DNA of 64,000 bases from Centrapalus pauciflorus (GCA_020465985.1 JAANYP010000383.1:888734-952733), one strand, 5' to 3'; positions 12,784-25,500 are shown, counted from the first letter of the stretch. Notes: generated by a model not told the origin, from the sequence alone. Numbers and translations are program-made.

Positions 12784-15700
12784 TCATAAGTGCCTGCCTG
12801 GCAATTTGATCAACGTGAAAAACAGCATATCGGCATACAAATGCCAGAGAACTTTTGCATCCTGAGAGAAGAAACAAATATTAGAACCAGACATGGTACA
12901 CTCAATCTTGCAAGAAATACAGATCATAGATGATACAAAGTTCTATGATCGCGTCGCGTCGTAAGGAATATTAATAAGCTCTTGGCTCACCTTGAGAAAT
13001 GGAGATAACTTTAATGCTCTGCTTCTCAACGACCCAGCTATGGCAACCCCGATAAGCATTGGAAAAGGAATTATGAACAGCTTTCTTTCATGAGCACAAT
13101 ACGACATCTCGCTAACGGAAGTAATTGCCATAACAGGTAAATACAAATATCGGGTGACGACCAATATAATGTCAATAATAAGTTGTGTAAAATTCTCCAA
13201 GGCCCTGCTCCAGGGAAAGTTCTTGACTTCTTGTGGAGAGCTATCCCACAATTTTCTTGCCTTGTCTATTACAAGTTCAATATTTGACTTTCCATGTTCC
13301 TCTGGTTGTGATGCATCCATGTTCATTGCACACAAGATTTTTGAACAAGTTCTGCCATATGATATGGCGTTCGGTTTAGAACTTAACATATTAGATTGTT
13401 GTGACCAACCCTGTGCCATGCATGATAAGGGATTTGTTAGATCAAATAAATGTGTGCACGTAAAATACATAAATATCTTACTGAAGATAAATTTCAAGCA
13501 ACTCAAAGTCGCTAGTATACGGGTATGTTTGGTAGAACTAGTTGTAGCTTCAAACAGGAGTTATGAAATTGAGCATTTAGGAGCTGTAGGTTCCCGAAAG
13601 AGCTATAGTTTTTGTTTTACACATGTGTTTGGTAAAAGTAGTTGTCGTCATAGCTTATAAGATTAAATGACACAAATATGAAACCAATAATAATTAAGAA
13701 TTATAGTTTATAATTATTGGCAGGGTAAAAACAACTTATTCAACCAAAAGCTCAAGCTCCTTAGCTTTCAATCTTAGAGATTAGTTTTTCAAAACAAAAA
13801 CTTAAGTTCTTCCTAACAAACGAAGCTTAAGCTCCTAAAAGCTTTTGAAAGCTACAAGCCAAACACTCCCTACATATCCATCCTTTCCAAAACACAAGTC
13901 CACAGGACCACAACCACCAAAGGTACAGATTGACTTTCACGTTTCAAGATCAAAGGAACCAATTTTGACTTAATAAGTTGACATGTACCTGACTGTAAAT
14001 CTCAGTTGAATGAATAACTAAAACTTTACAACCATGACAATATGGAAAAATTATAACAGTTAACTGGTTAAGTTTGGAACAAAATCCAATTAATTCATAA
14101 TTTCTTATGTGGTGTAAGTACATCAAAATCACGCCTAATATTTTTTTAACGAATAATCAATAATTTTATTTTTGGCAAAAACAAAATTCTATTGACTCAA
14201 GTTCTTAAATTGAACCAAACTCCTAGTAAGGAGTGCCTCTTTGGGAATGAATACTCAGGTTGCTCAGTTTTAAGGGGAGTCAGGGACTTGTGGAATACGA
14301 TAAACTTGGAACATTGGTTACTGGGTTCCCCAATCAAAACTCAAGCAATTAGCTTACTGGAACCAGAATGTGATAGTTGGACAAATGAAACAAATACTCT
14401 CTGCTTGTGACAAGCATTATAACAAAGAACATAAGAAAAATGGGTCTGCCAAAAATTGGAACGGATTTGGAATACACACAACATAATGGAACTAGGCAGC
14501 TAGCAGGCAGAATCTCTTGGGGTCAGTGATTGAAAAGACGAGTAAAGAGGAATTTTGTGAATGGTCAGATAAATTTGCTTAAAAAAACAGAGTTACCATC
14601 CTTGTTGGTGAGTTGGCAAATCCCATGTCATCCAGAGTTCAAATTACGACCTTTCATGGTATTCTGGGTGAATGGCTCTTGAGAGCATATGCTTACACAG
14701 TTGCACTGTGCGTGTTATTATCTTTTCTTTCAGATCGAAATGAAAGGTTGACCCCTTGAAACCACAGATGGTATGGTTCTACATATTTAATGGAGTAACA
14801 GATCTACCATACCACCTACATATGAAGGAAAATATGAAGATCGGCGAATGAGCCTTTTTCTCTTTGGGTTTAAACTTTGAACAAGCAGACCAATCTCTTC
14901 CACACTGGGGGTTCATCAAAACCCTGCTTGAATGACTACACATTTCTGAAATCTTCACGCATTCAAAAGTTTCCAGATTTCAGACGATAAAAGGAGACAT
15001 GTGCATCTTATCCAACAGAATCAAGAGGATGACTTAGTTTGCAAGCCTAAGAAATTCTATTGCTTCATTGGAATTTTGAGCAGAGACAATCAGATAAATA
15101 AAGCATTTTTCATAAAATCCCCATTGAATGAGTTTGGAGCGTTTGATTGTATAGGGTGTAACCAATTGTCGCTCTCACAATTGTTATAGCTTGTTTGCCA
15201 TACAAAGGCCACCTGGAATTTCAAATTTGAGTTTTGGAGTACATGCATGCACCTGATTCTTTATGTATTGTAATTAATGTCGGATCGTATCTTTAGATTA
15301 TGCCTGTGGTTGTTGCTATGTTAGTTTCATTGAGAAGAGGAGACATTCCTCATTGCTTTCTTGGGGAAATTTATATATACCTCTCAAAACTTGCAAAATG
15401 TTCTCTTGGGGAAATTTATATATACCTCTCAAAACTTGCAAAATGTTCTATATATATAGGGTTGGGAATTGAGATCATTACAGAACCTTAATTTGGTGTA
15501 AAACTCTTGAACCAATATACACCTTAGGATTATAATATAACACTAAGGATAAGATGGTAAATTAAATCTGGGTAAATTTTTTTTCAAAAAATATAACTCG
15601 TAAATTTTTTTAGAAAAAAATCTATATAATAAAAGAGAACACAAATTGTCACATGGCATCACCACGTTCCATTTAAAAAGAAAATTATACTTTATTATTA

Positions 15701-16742
15701 TTAAAATAAAATAAAAGATAAATATAATTCATTATTTTTAATATCTATAAAAATTAATACAATTACTTATTAAAAATTATTCACGTAATACGTGGGTTTA
15801 TAAACTAGTATATCATGATTCATGACTGGTCTGATCAATCTATATACATATAAATATTAAATATTCATATCAAATCTCGAATGATGAATAGCAATAGTAA
15901 TCAGATTCTTTAAATATTTAATGTTAAATATATATGATATTTTGCAAGCTTTGAAGGGTATATATGAAATTGAGCCTTCTATCTTTGTCTACGGAGAGAA
16001 AGAGAACATTGATGATTCAACAATTGCTTAGGTAATTAGGGTATTGCAAATTTGCAATGATGGGATAACTCAGAAAGTCAGAAACTACTAACTGACTATA
16101 CCAAAAATTATGTTCACCACCTTAGAATGTTTCACTAACAATGCGAATATAGAACCAATTAAAGCAGGACGGTAATAGCTTTTCCAATGTACAAGAAATC
16201 AAAGAAATAATAATCACAATATAACATCAAGGCTTCAAGTTCAGACTCGGTTTATTGACATGTCAAATTGGAATGAAAAAAAAGGATTTAGTGACAATTT
16301 CGATTCTTATAACTTTCTACTCGGTAACTTGAATTAGAAACATGTATATATGTATAAAAAGTAAAAAAAAAAAAAATTATACAGATTACAGAGTTGGTCA
16401 GTTTCAAAATTCAAAATTTTCACATCAGAAGTGAAACAGCAGTCTCCATTTAGATCAGAAGAACATAGTGTTGTATCACAAAGAATATAAATTCCGTAAT
16501 GATAATTCAAGCTCAGGCGTCAAGGTATTACACCCAAAGGTTACATACATAAAAAATGCACGATTAAAACCTAGTTTTAGTAAACAGAAAACGAATAATT
16601 ATTCACATAAATTACAATTTCCATAATAAAGCAGTCTTAAGCGTACCTTGAACGCCATTACAGAAGGATAACTGAGGTTGAGAGCCATGCGAGATGAAGG
16701 TTGAAGGCAGGTTGATTGATTCATGGAAAGAAGAGGCGCCAT
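12784..16742 (-). CDS. Plastid-type membrane protein of unknown function, probable frameshift in last exon
   Basis: The inferred exons are complement(16742-16647, 13410-12991, 12861-12784), all GT-AG, giving 197 aa if the first stop is accepted. Exon 1 (32 aa, Ser-rich, few acidic residues) looks like the start of a chloroplast transit peptide. Exon 2 holds a conserved-looking core (IELVIDKARKLWDSSP, then FPWSRALENF) and two hydrophobic segments around LIIDIILVVTRYLYLPVMAI and LFIIPFPMLIGVAIAG. In exon 3 the frame stops just after IKLPGRHL. One base on, another frame continues with PYWGRILIPHFVNGG and KTLW, which looks like the natural continuation. The gene may therefore carry a one-base frameshift or a truncated C-terminus. 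Function is unknown to me. Intron 1 is 3.2 kb and holds a MITE and a 45-bp tandem repeat. Confidence 0.6.
13521..13870. mobile_element. Tourist-like MITE in intron 1 of the plastid-type gene
   Basis: The left end GGGTATGTTTGGTAGAAC and the reverse complement of the right end, GGGAGTGTTTGGCTTGTAGC, form inverted repeats. The element is flanked by TAC on both sides (13518-13520 and 13871-13873), consistent with the 3-bp duplication of PIF/Harbinger elements. It is 350 bp and non-coding. A diverged relative lies at about 18010-18390. Confidence 0.65.
15360..15449. repeat. Perfect 45-bp tandem duplication
   Basis: Two adjacent 45-bp copies (15360-15404 and 15405-15449) are identical by eye, each starting cttggggaaatttatatata and ending aaaatgttct. 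It lies in the long first intron of the minus-strand gene. The exact identity implies recent slippage or duplication. Confidence 0.85.
15621..15809 (+). mobile_element. Short non-autonomous Helitron-like element
   Basis: The 5' end tctatataataaaagagaac is followed by 'aaattgtcacatggcatcacc'-type sequence. The 3' end is cacgtaatacgtg (a small hairpin), then 'ggtttataaa' and CTAG followed by T. At 189 bp it is the most compact complete copy in the window and the best template for the family. Confidence 0.6.
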
Positions 16743-17271
16743 TTCTTGAAGGTTTTTGTTCCGAGAGACTTCTGATAGAAAGATAAATATGTAAAATATT
16801 TGTCTCAACTCCAAAACTTAGTCCTCAAGGTTTAACAACTATGTTTTTAGGCCCTTACGATTATACCTTTTAAATTGTTTCTCCCCTTATAAATATCTGA
16901 TTGTATCCGTTTCAAAAGCCAACGGCTAAAACAACTAAGCAAGATTCATAATGTGATCCCCGCAATAATATTGCGCTCAGAAATGATTAGATGATGATTA
17001 TTAGTATAAATATGTGATTAACAAAGAGAATAATGACTCAATCAATGCATACACACTCAGGCGTCTTTTGCAAAAATAGAATATTAAAAGTTGTTACAAA
17101 ACCTTAGGCACATGTTGTTTTTATATCTAGGCTTATCTTTGAAGGGTTACATGAACTACCCCTTAACAATCTAGTAAAAAGAATTACATAGAAAAGAAAA
17201 TAATTTACAATACATTACAAAGTAAATCCACATGATAGAAATTTAAAGTCTAACATTCTCAACATTTTCAA

Positions 17272-17553
17272 TCAATGGGGAGAGTTGGAGACTCGTTTTG
17301 TTAGAACACGGATTCCCAGTCCGATATCAAATCTCCTGATGACCTGTCGCATGTGCAGTCTATCGTTGATCAGTTCAATCGCTTCTGGGATGTTCAACCA
17401 TTCTTCTGACCGCATTCTAAGTTCGCTTGATTCTTTCTGTTCACCTTCTCTTAAGCGTCTGTTCAAATGCTCCCTTATCATGCGTAGTGTGACATCATAA
17501 TAGTTGGCGATCTCCTCAAACCTCATGAATATTTTGTTTCCTTGTTTGTTCAA
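17272..17553 (-). CDS. Unrecognised 93-aa ORF, possibly a gene or retroelement fragment
   Basis: The ORF encodes 93 residues with protein-like composition (RFEEIANYYDVTLRMIREHL, then EEWLNIPEAIELINDRL). It is helix-forming and rich in Arg and Glu, unlike the AT-driven random ORFs nearby. I do not recognise a family. It could be an exon of a decayed gene or part of a retroelement, since LTR-like sequence follows its stop. There is no clear promoter. Confidence 0.3.
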   Translation of the reverse strand: MNKQGNKIFMRFEEIANYYDVTLRMIREHLNRRLREGEQKESSELRMRSEEWLNIPEAIELINDRLHMRQVIRRFDIGLGIRVLTKRVSNSPH

Positions 17554-18009
17554 GCAGACTAAGTATAAGACAATATTATAAGACTAATTATCAAATCAAA
17601 CAACATTATAAATCTTGTGAATGGTAAAAACAAAACATCATGTGCACGGACCTTACAAATGGTGTGAATGAACATACACTTGGATGACCATTTACATAAA
17701 TATGCATGAACATTCACATAATTTTTAAGGACACAGAAGTGAATGAATGTGAAATTCATATATCATGTGTATAACGTTAATTTAAACATGGTTATAAATA
17801 AATTTAAAAAGTATTTTAGGTTGTTACTTTCGGGTGCACTTGATTTTGAGACGTACTTTTTTGAATGTGACTATATATATTACATTTTTTAAAAGACCAA
17901 ATCAAAAATAAAACACTAGTTTTAAAGGCTACCATAAAAATATTTATTTTTAAATTCAAAACTAGTTTTAAATTTAAGGGTAAATGGATATTTGTTTTTA
18001 TTTAGACTG

Positions 18010-18390
18010 TTTAGGATATGTGTGGCATAATTAGCTGGAGTTTTTACTTTTTATGAGCTGTAAATTTTTGGTAAAACTAGAACTTTACAAATGTATAAAT
18101 ATATTTGATAAATGTAGTTTTAGTTGAATCTTATAAGGTTGAATGACGTAAAATAATATTAATATTAATTAGGAATATAGAAAAAGTAATTTTATTCGAC
18201 CAAAAGTTTAAGTTTATTTTGAATGCTACTTCATATAGTTTATCGTGGAATAGCTTTTGATAACTTCTATTTTCAAATAGAAATTCAAGTTCGTATCTTC
18301 CAACTGAAAGTTTTAAACTTGAATTTTTAACCATCAAAAGTTTAACCTTTTAAAAATTCCTAAAAATTTGTTGTCAGACAAGTCCATAGA
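18010..18390. mobile_element. Degenerate copy of the 13521-13870 MITE
   Basis: Interior phrases line up in order with the intact MITE at 13521: ggtaaaa.tag, cttataaggttgaatgac versus cttataagattaaatgac, and cgaccaaaagtttaag versus caaccaaaagctcaag. Terminal repeats are decayed and the edges are approximate. Confidence 0.5.
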
Positions 18391-18530
18391 AAGGAAAACT
18401 TATGTATATAACAATATTTGATTAAGACATCTGTAATGTATCCACACAAAATTTTATTAGATCATAAATTCATCGTTAAGATTTTATTAGATAAGAAATC
18501 TCTTTCAATATAGAATTTAAAATTTTTTAA

Positions 18531-18762
18531 GATCCTAACATATAATAAAAAAAACATAATTTGTCACATTCTTTCGGTGCATCATGTATTGATTTTCTAT
18601 AACTTTATCATCATTATAATATAAATTAAATTTAAATTTTAATATCATATCATCAATATTTAGCTATATATCTAATTATAAAAGAACTTTAACATCTATC
18701 TAATTTAAATACACATCTAAATTTTATTAAAATTACCCATGTAATACATGAGTTAACAAATT
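18531..18762 (+). mobile_element. Degenerate Helitron-like copy
   Basis: The sequence 'ataataaaaaaaacataatttgtcaca' corresponds to the family's 5' region. The 3' end has catgtaatacatg followed by 'agttaacaaa', with the CTAG terminus lost. It is non-coding. Confidence 0.45.
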
Positions 18763-19698
18763 TATTATTATTTGCTTTTTATAATAAAAGGTTTTTTTTG
18801 TAAATCATATATAAATTAAAAGAAATTAAGGGTATAATAGAAAAATAGATAAGGCAATCAGCAATCAACATTAAATAACACAAATATGAAACACGGCATT
18901 GGAATTTAATAATGAGGGCAAACACGTGTCGAATGCATATTCTCCGTCTACTTGTACTAATCAAGGAAGTTTATCTGTAGGGACGATCAACATCCATTGT
19001 TTTTTATTGGTATTGGTATTGGTACCGTTCCGAATATGTTTCGGTATGGATACCGATTAACCGAAGATAATATTGTACTTGAGATCTATATGTGACTTAA
19101 AGTGAGAGTCAGAACTAGTTTAAGTTGGGAATTTCCAGTACCGAATTGAGAATAAATAGTTATGCTTTTAGATTCCTAGTTTAATCCATATCATTTCTTA
19201 AATCCTAATTATATGAAAAAATGATTTTAAATTCCAAATTCTCATTCATCGTTCTTGACAAACAATTATGAAAAGTTAGTATAAAACCGTTGCTAACTTT
19301 TTTTTCTTCCACCAAAACAGATATAATTGTATTTACAAGTATATATGTGTGTGAGCGGATGTATACAAGTATGCATGGGAATAATTGGATATTCTTGGTC
19401 TATTTGCCACATTTTTGTAAAGTAATAAAATAATAGATTTTGCATGTCCCACGTTTATCCAATAATATGGATGTATTTCTTATATATAAGTATATGTATA
19501 TAGTATATATGATGTCCCTTGATGAGTTCCAAAAGCCATATTAAAGAAAGTTTGACCATCGCCATACATGCACTATATATATGAATGAAGCATGGTTATG
19601 TTATGTATATTGAAAAAACACACATAAAATATAAATATTGCAGGCTTGCAGCAGAAATGGATGGATAGAGGAGAATTTACAGAGAGAGAGAAAGAGGG

Positions 19699-19881
19699 AT
19701 GATAATGATGATTAAGAAAGCCGAAATGTGTATGCAGTTTTTGAAACTGGCATATGAGTTTGTAGTTGTAGTGATTGTAGCTGTGGATTTTGTTCTTCAT
19801 CAAACTTTCCAATCATACCCTCTTTATTCTTCTATTTCTAATACTCACTTTTACACCCTCTCTGTTGGTCTTCTTCCCTAG
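19699..19881 (+). CDS. Possible small ORF (60 aa), weak support
   Basis: The ORF has a hydrophobic centre (LKLAYEFVVVVIVAVDFVL) that could be one membrane helix. It follows a purine-rich stretch (gagagagagaaagaggg). Nothing else supports it: I know no family and see no clear upstream promoter. It may be chance. Confidence 0.15.
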   Translation: MIMMIKKAEMCMQFLKLAYEFVVVVIVAVDFVLHQTFQSYPLYSSISNTHFYTLSVGLLP

Positions 19882-20653
19882 CTTAGCTACCCTCCATCAA
19901 TGGACACATTAAATCAACATACTTCTTCTGCCCATCTCTTGTATTTATTTGTATACTACTACTATCCTTGTTGTTTTTTTCCTTCATTTTTTCTTCTTAT
20001 TTCGTATGTAATGCTGATTTCTTCGAACCCGTTGGATGTGTTTTGTTTTTCAAAATCACATCTTTCCTCTCAAGATTTTAGATTTGATCCTCTTGTTCTT
20101 GTAAATGAATGCATAACCGTTGGTTGGATTACAATACCAACCTCAAAACCTCTATAAACAAACCAGGACCGTCTCATGGATTTCAGAGGTCCTGTGCTTG
20201 TGATTACAACATAGTCTTTTAAATATATTAGATAGTAAATTGGTAATTTTGAGACTCAATTTTAATATATATAAAGTCGAGTTCGTGAATAACATAAAAT
20301 TTTGATTAGTGAGAAATTAAAATAAATAATACGAATCAAATTGAATTTGACATTAATTCCATTTTTAATGCACCGATACACAACGTATACATGTCAAATA
20401 CAGAAAATTTTTATTGGTCTAAATTTAGATCTTTATTATAACCGTGAGGCCCTACGAAATTGGGAGACTTACGAAATTAGGGGCCATGTGCGGTCGAGCC
20501 TACCGCACACCCTAAAAACCAACCCCGAAACAAACAAATCAAACTAACATGCATCTTTTTAATACCCTTTCTTTCTACACCAAATTATTTCTTCACTTTA
20601 TTAATTATATAGCAATGCCAACCACACTCACCATAAGCAACATCATCCACTTT

Positions 20654-21949
20654 TCACTCCTCTGGTTTCTTAAAATGATAAATTTGTATGTTTTCAACAT
20701 CTAGTTTCTTAAAATTACTTCGTTTTCGGGTGGCAAAGAACTTCCCCCAATTATAACCCTCATACTTTGCAGGGTTTCCTTCATCCGTCAGCTCTGCTAA
20801 TGGCTCAACCACTGTGTAGTGTGCCGGGTTCATGAAGAATGGGATCGAAAACCTCTCTCTCGTCGAGTTCACCTTCACCCTATGCTCAACGCTCTCGTAA
20901 GCGTCATTGCTCCATACCTATATACATATAAAAATCACTAGTCTTTGTAAATTTTAATCCCAAACCGGTAAAGATGACAACAAATGATCATGTAAAGAAT
21001 GATACACTACCTGAATAACGTCTCCAACATTGATAATGAAGGAATTAGGTGTAGGCTTTACAAAGATCCATTCTCCGTCGGTTTTTCGCTTAACTTCTAG
21101 ACCTCCTACGTCATCTTGAGCCAGGATGGTGAGAGCACCGGCATCTTTGTGTCGACCAACACCAAGGGCTAGATCAGGAGCAGGGCAAGGGGGGTAGTGG
21201 TTCAGCCGAACGAAAGTGGTTTGGTCCTTGGTGAAAAAGGGCTCTAACCGTTTCGCATCCAGGTTTAAGCTTAGTGAGATAAGTTGCAATAATTTGTAAG
21301 ATAGTTTTTGCACATCTTTAACATATTCTTCACATGCCTCCCTGTTTTTTTAACCAGTCCAACAACATAACATTCATTATTCATCTTGTTAGCGAACAGT
21401 GAACAGTTTTCACTTTATCGAAAAGAGATATGATAAATTTTATATTTTGGCAACGAAATCGAAGAAAAAGTACCTTAATTCTGGAGGATGATGAGGCCAT
21501 TGATTAGGATAGACGACGGTGAGATCATCGTCCGGCTCATAAGAAGCCGGCATGACAGTCGGAACCTCCACAGTAAAATCAAAAACTTCTTTCCAGTCCC
21601 TCACGTTCTTCGTATGTTCTGTATCGTAATAACCAAATGGATCTCGTTCGCCTCTCCTCACCTTCCTCTTCTCCTCCAGCGGCTGATCGAAGAACCTCTT
21701 CGCCGCCGACTGTAGCCTTTCACGGCTCTCGATAGGAACACCGTGGTTGATTACTTGGAAGAATCCCCAATTTTTGCAGGCGTCACGGACCTGATCCACC
21801 AGAGGTTGTATAAGCGCAGCATCAGTGTCGGCGGGTGATGAGTTTATGAGAGGTGAGAGGTCAATTTGTGGAATGCCTTGGGCTTCAATGATTGCAGGTT
21901 TAGGTCTGTGTTGAAGTTCTTGAATGAAAGTTGGATCAAGTTGTCCCAT
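20654..21949 (-). CDS. 2-oxoglutarate/Fe(II)-dependent dioxygenase 1 (DOXC class)
   Basis: The inferred CDS is complement(21949-21474, 21341-21011, 20917-20654), GT-AG introns, 356 aa. The N-terminal DIOX_N part has the IPQIDLSPLI start and CKNWGFFQVINHGVP. The jelly-roll core carries the iron ligands H223 and D225 (GRHKDAGALT) and H281 (VEHRV), and the 2-oxoglutarate-binding pair R291/S293 (RFSIPFF). The residues for a working enzyme are therefore present. From the MGQLDPTFIQ start and the TRKRSNFKKLDVENIQIY tail I would place it near Arabidopsis At3g19000/At3g19010, but that is from memory and the substrate is unknown. It is a cytosolic-type enzyme without a signal peptide. A paralogue lies at 34027-32782. 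A copia element sits 289 bp upstream of its start codon. Confidence 0.92.
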
Positions 21950-22232
21950 GGCGGATGATTGATTCTTGGAAGAATTTGTTGAATTTAAATGGTGATGGTG
22001 ATGATGAAATGAATGATGCAGTTACGTTGTGGTGTGTTAAGTTTGTTGGTGGTTTATGAATTTAGACGGCTCTTTGTGCATAATACAGAGACTCATGAAT
22101 TTGCTTGTTTTCACAGTTGAAGAAGACAAGAACCGATTTTTCTTTGATTATCTTTATATCCAAATCAAATTTAATTACATTAAATTCCCCCTATATATTA
22201 CCCATGAAGAAGAGAGAGTGTAACCCTCTCCT
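21950..22232 (-). promoter_or_regulatory. Remaining proximal promoter/5' UTR of dioxygenase 1
   Basis: Only about 283 bp separate the start codon from the copia target site. The transcript leader and core promoter must lie here or inside the element. An AT-rich patch near 22180-22200 (ccctatatattacc on the + strand) could supply a TATA box on the minus strand. This is an inference from position. Confidence 0.35.
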
Positions 22233-22237
22233 TCATT

Positions 22238-22464
22238 TGATAAAATTAATTCCAATATTATTATGAATAATGATTATGTGGATGTTCATATTCCTAACTC
22301 CCAAGCTTTTGAGTTTCTTATTAATTATCTTCATGTAACTTCCAACTTTTCTTATTCTCACATTGATGTATTGAGCCCTATATATTGGGACCATTTTTCA
22401 TAGTTTGTAATACAAGACAAGTGCTTTGTTCAACTATTTATCTCTCTGTTTATCCACTGTATCA
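22238..22464 (+). repeat. Left LTR of the copia element
   Basis: 227 bp, starting TG and ending CA. It contains 'gccctatatattggg', a likely TATA region for element transcription. No difference from the right LTR was seen on base-by-base reading. Confidence 0.93.
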
Positions 22465-22465
22465 G

Positions 22466-22477
22466 TGGTATCAGAGC
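22466..22477 (+). other. Copia primer-binding site (initiator tRNA-Met)
   Basis: TGGTATCAGAGC lies one base after the left LTR and is complementary to the 3' end of plant initiator methionine tRNA, the usual primer of copia elements. Confidence 0.93.
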
Positions 22478-22556
22478 TAGTGTTAAAGAGAGAAACAGTA
22501 CAAGGGAGAGTTTATCAACGGGAATAGGTTTGTGCCTTGTTTATTCGTAATTAGAC

Positions 22557-25500
22557 ATGGCATCAGACGGAAATTTTGTTCAAGCAGCCATTCCTCGCTT
22601 TGATGGTCATTATGACCATTGGAGCATGTTGATGGAGAACTTCCTACGGTCTAAGGAGTACTGGTCAGTTGTTGAATCTGGAATTGGAGCACCTGAGGAA
22701 GCGGCAGAGTTCGAAGCAAGGAAGCTGAAAGATTTAAAGGCGAAGAATTATCTCTTTCAAGCTATTGATCGTCCCATCTTGGAAACTATTCTTTGCAAAG
22801 AATCTTCCAAGGATATATGGGATTCCATGAAGTCAAAGTATCAAGGTTCTGCTAGAGTGAAGCGAGCACAACTTCAAGCCTTGAGGAAAGATTTTGAGAC
22901 TTTGCAAATGAAAGATGGGGAAACTGTCATTAGTTATTGTGCAAGGACCATGGAGATAAGCAATAAGATGAGATTCCATGGAGAGAAGATGGAGGATGTT
23001 ACCATTGTCGAGAAGATATTACGATCATTGACAGAGAAATTCAATTATGTTGTTTGCTCCATCGAGGAGTCAAAAGACATAGATACCCTCTCTATTGATG
23101 AATTGCAAAGTTCCTTGCTGGTTCATGAGCAGAAAATGAACCGTAATTCGACTTCTGAGGAACAAGCTCTGAAAGCTTCTACCTTTGCTTCATCCTCAAA
23201 TTTCAGAGGACGAGGACGTGGCCGCAGCCAAGGGCGAGGTAGGGGCAGAAGTACATGGCGCTATACAAGTGGAGGTAGAGGAGATCAAAAGAACAATAAT
23301 GGTGGTGTTGATCAATCACGAGGCAGGTGGAAAGCACGTGATCAACAATTTGACAAATCCAAAATACAGTGTTATCGATGCCAAGCATTTGGTCATTATA
23401 GTTCTGAGTGTCGTACAAAGTTTCCTGATGGAAAGGAGCAGTCGCATTTTGTTGAGAACAGGGAAGAAGAAACCTTGTTAATGGCAGTTCAAGTGGAACA
23501 CAAAAGTGAGCATGTTGATGTCTGGTATGTGGATACAGGTTGCAGTAACCATATGTGTGGAAGTAAGTCTTCTTTCTCTTATTTAAATGAAGACTTTCGT
23601 TCAACTGTTAGTTTTGGCAATTGCTCTACCGTGAATGTGATGGGGAAGGGCAATATTAATATTAAAGCCAAGAATGGGTCTTTGGAAACCATTAATAATG
23701 TGTTGTTTGTGCCTGATTTGAAAAGTAATTTATTAAGTGTTGGTCAATTGATCGAAAAGGGTTATGTAATCACTATCCGCGATTCTGTTTGTGAAATATA
23801 TGATCCTTCAAGAGGTGTTGTTGCTATGGTGAAAATGAGCACAAACAGGTTGTTCCCTTTGAAGATTGATTGTGTTCAAAAGTGTTTGAAGGCGGAAGTG
23901 AAAGATCCTGCATGGTTGTGGCATTATCGATATGGTCACTTAAGTTTCGGTGGCTTGAAGATCCTTCAAAAGAAGAATATGGTGACTGGTTTGCCACAAA
24001 TTGTTGCTCCATCTCAAGTCTGTGAAGATTGTGTTGTTGGCAAACAACATCGTACTCAATTTCCTAAAGGAAAGTCATGGAGAGCAAAGAAGGTGCTCGA
24101 GGTCGTTCACTCTGATATTTGTGGACCTATTAGACCAAATTCTAATGGAGGTAAAAGGTATTTCATTACCTTTATCGATGATTTTTCACGCAAAACATGG
24201 GTTTATTTTTTACAGGAAAAAAGTAAAGCTTTTAGCGTATTTAAAAGCTTTAAGACTCGTGTTGAGAACGAGACCGGAAAAACCATCAAAGCTCTTCGAA
24301 CAGACCGCGGTGGAGAATATTGCTCTAAAGTATTCGAAGAATTTTGTGAAGCTCATGGCATTCGAAGAGAGCTCACGACAGCATACACACCGCAACAAAA
24401 CGGTGTCTCGGAACGGAAAAATAGGACCATTCTCAACATGGTTCGTAGTCTGTTGGCAAAAGGAAGGCTTCCAAAGGAATTCTGGCCAGAAGCAGTGAAT
24501 TGGTGCATCCATTTGTTGAATAGGAGTCCTACCTTTGCTCTACGAGACAAGACACCAGAAGAAGCTTGGAGCGAAAGAAAACCAGTTGTTGATCACTTCA
24601 GAATTTTTGGGTGTATAGCATATGCTCATGTCCCTGATGCGAAAAGGAAGAAGCTTGACGATAAAGGTGAAAAATGTGTCTTTCTTGGTGTTAGTGACAC
24701 ATCAAAGGCGTACAAGTTATTTAATCCCATAACAAAGAAAATTGTTACAAGTAGAGATGTCATCTTTGATGAAGAAAACACTTGGGACTGGAATAATAAG
24801 ATGTCGTCTGGTCAACTTTTATGTGATGCTGAAGCGGAAGAACCTGATACGCTAGCAAGTAGTACTCCAACAACCACAAGTACTACTCCCGTAACTACGG
24901 GTACAACTCCAATCACCACTAGTCCTATTCCGCCAGTTACAGCAGAAATGGATCCAATAAGAGAGGCACGTCGTATTCGGAAAAGACCCGCGTGGATGCA
25001 AGATTATGAGGTAACAGGAATTGAAGCCAATGATGACATCATTACTCATTTTGCTTTATTTGCCGATTGTGATCCAACAACCTTCGAAACTGCAAGTCAA
25101 GAAGCAAAATGGAGAAAGGCAATGGATGAAGAAATCGATGCTATTGAAAGGAATGACACTTGGGAACTCATGGATCTTCCAGAAGGATACAAAACTATTG
25201 GTGTCAAGTGGGTTTATAAAACAAAGCTCAAAGAAAATGGTGAAGTTGACAAGTACAAGGCACGACTTGTTGCTAAGGGATACAAGCAAGAATACGGGGT
25301 AGACTATGCAGAAGTATTCTCTCCGGTTGCTAGACATGACACTATTCGATTGTTTATCGCACTGGCGGCCCAAAACTCTTGGCCTATTTTCCAACTTGAC
25401 GTAAAATCAGCTTTCTTGCACGGACACTTGGAGGAAAAGGTATTTGTTGATCAGCCGCTTGGTTATGTTAAAGATGGAAATGAGCATAAAGTTTACAGGT

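Larger units (their letters stand above)
16743..20653. other. Spacer between the plastid-type gene and dioxygenase 1
   Basis: This 3.9-kb stretch is AT-rich. It contains an unrecognised 93-codon minus-strand ORF (17553-17272), a degenerate MITE (about 18010-18390), a degenerate Helitron-like copy (about 18530-18762) and a short ORF at 19699. Sequence on the low side of the 93-codon ORF (about 17000-17250) has a TATA-rich, LTR-like look on the minus strand, but no matching second LTR was found. Confidence 0.5.

Noticed and set aside
12943..13506. A 187-aa minus-strand ORF taken whole as one protein
   Set aside because: Its first part and its last residues are intronic. Splice signals at 13410/13411 and 12991/12990 give the conserved middle as an internal exon of a three-exon gene.
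23185..25394. Several ORFs of 60-165 codons inside the copia element
   Set aside because: They are shadows of the gag-pol frame in other frames or on the other strand.
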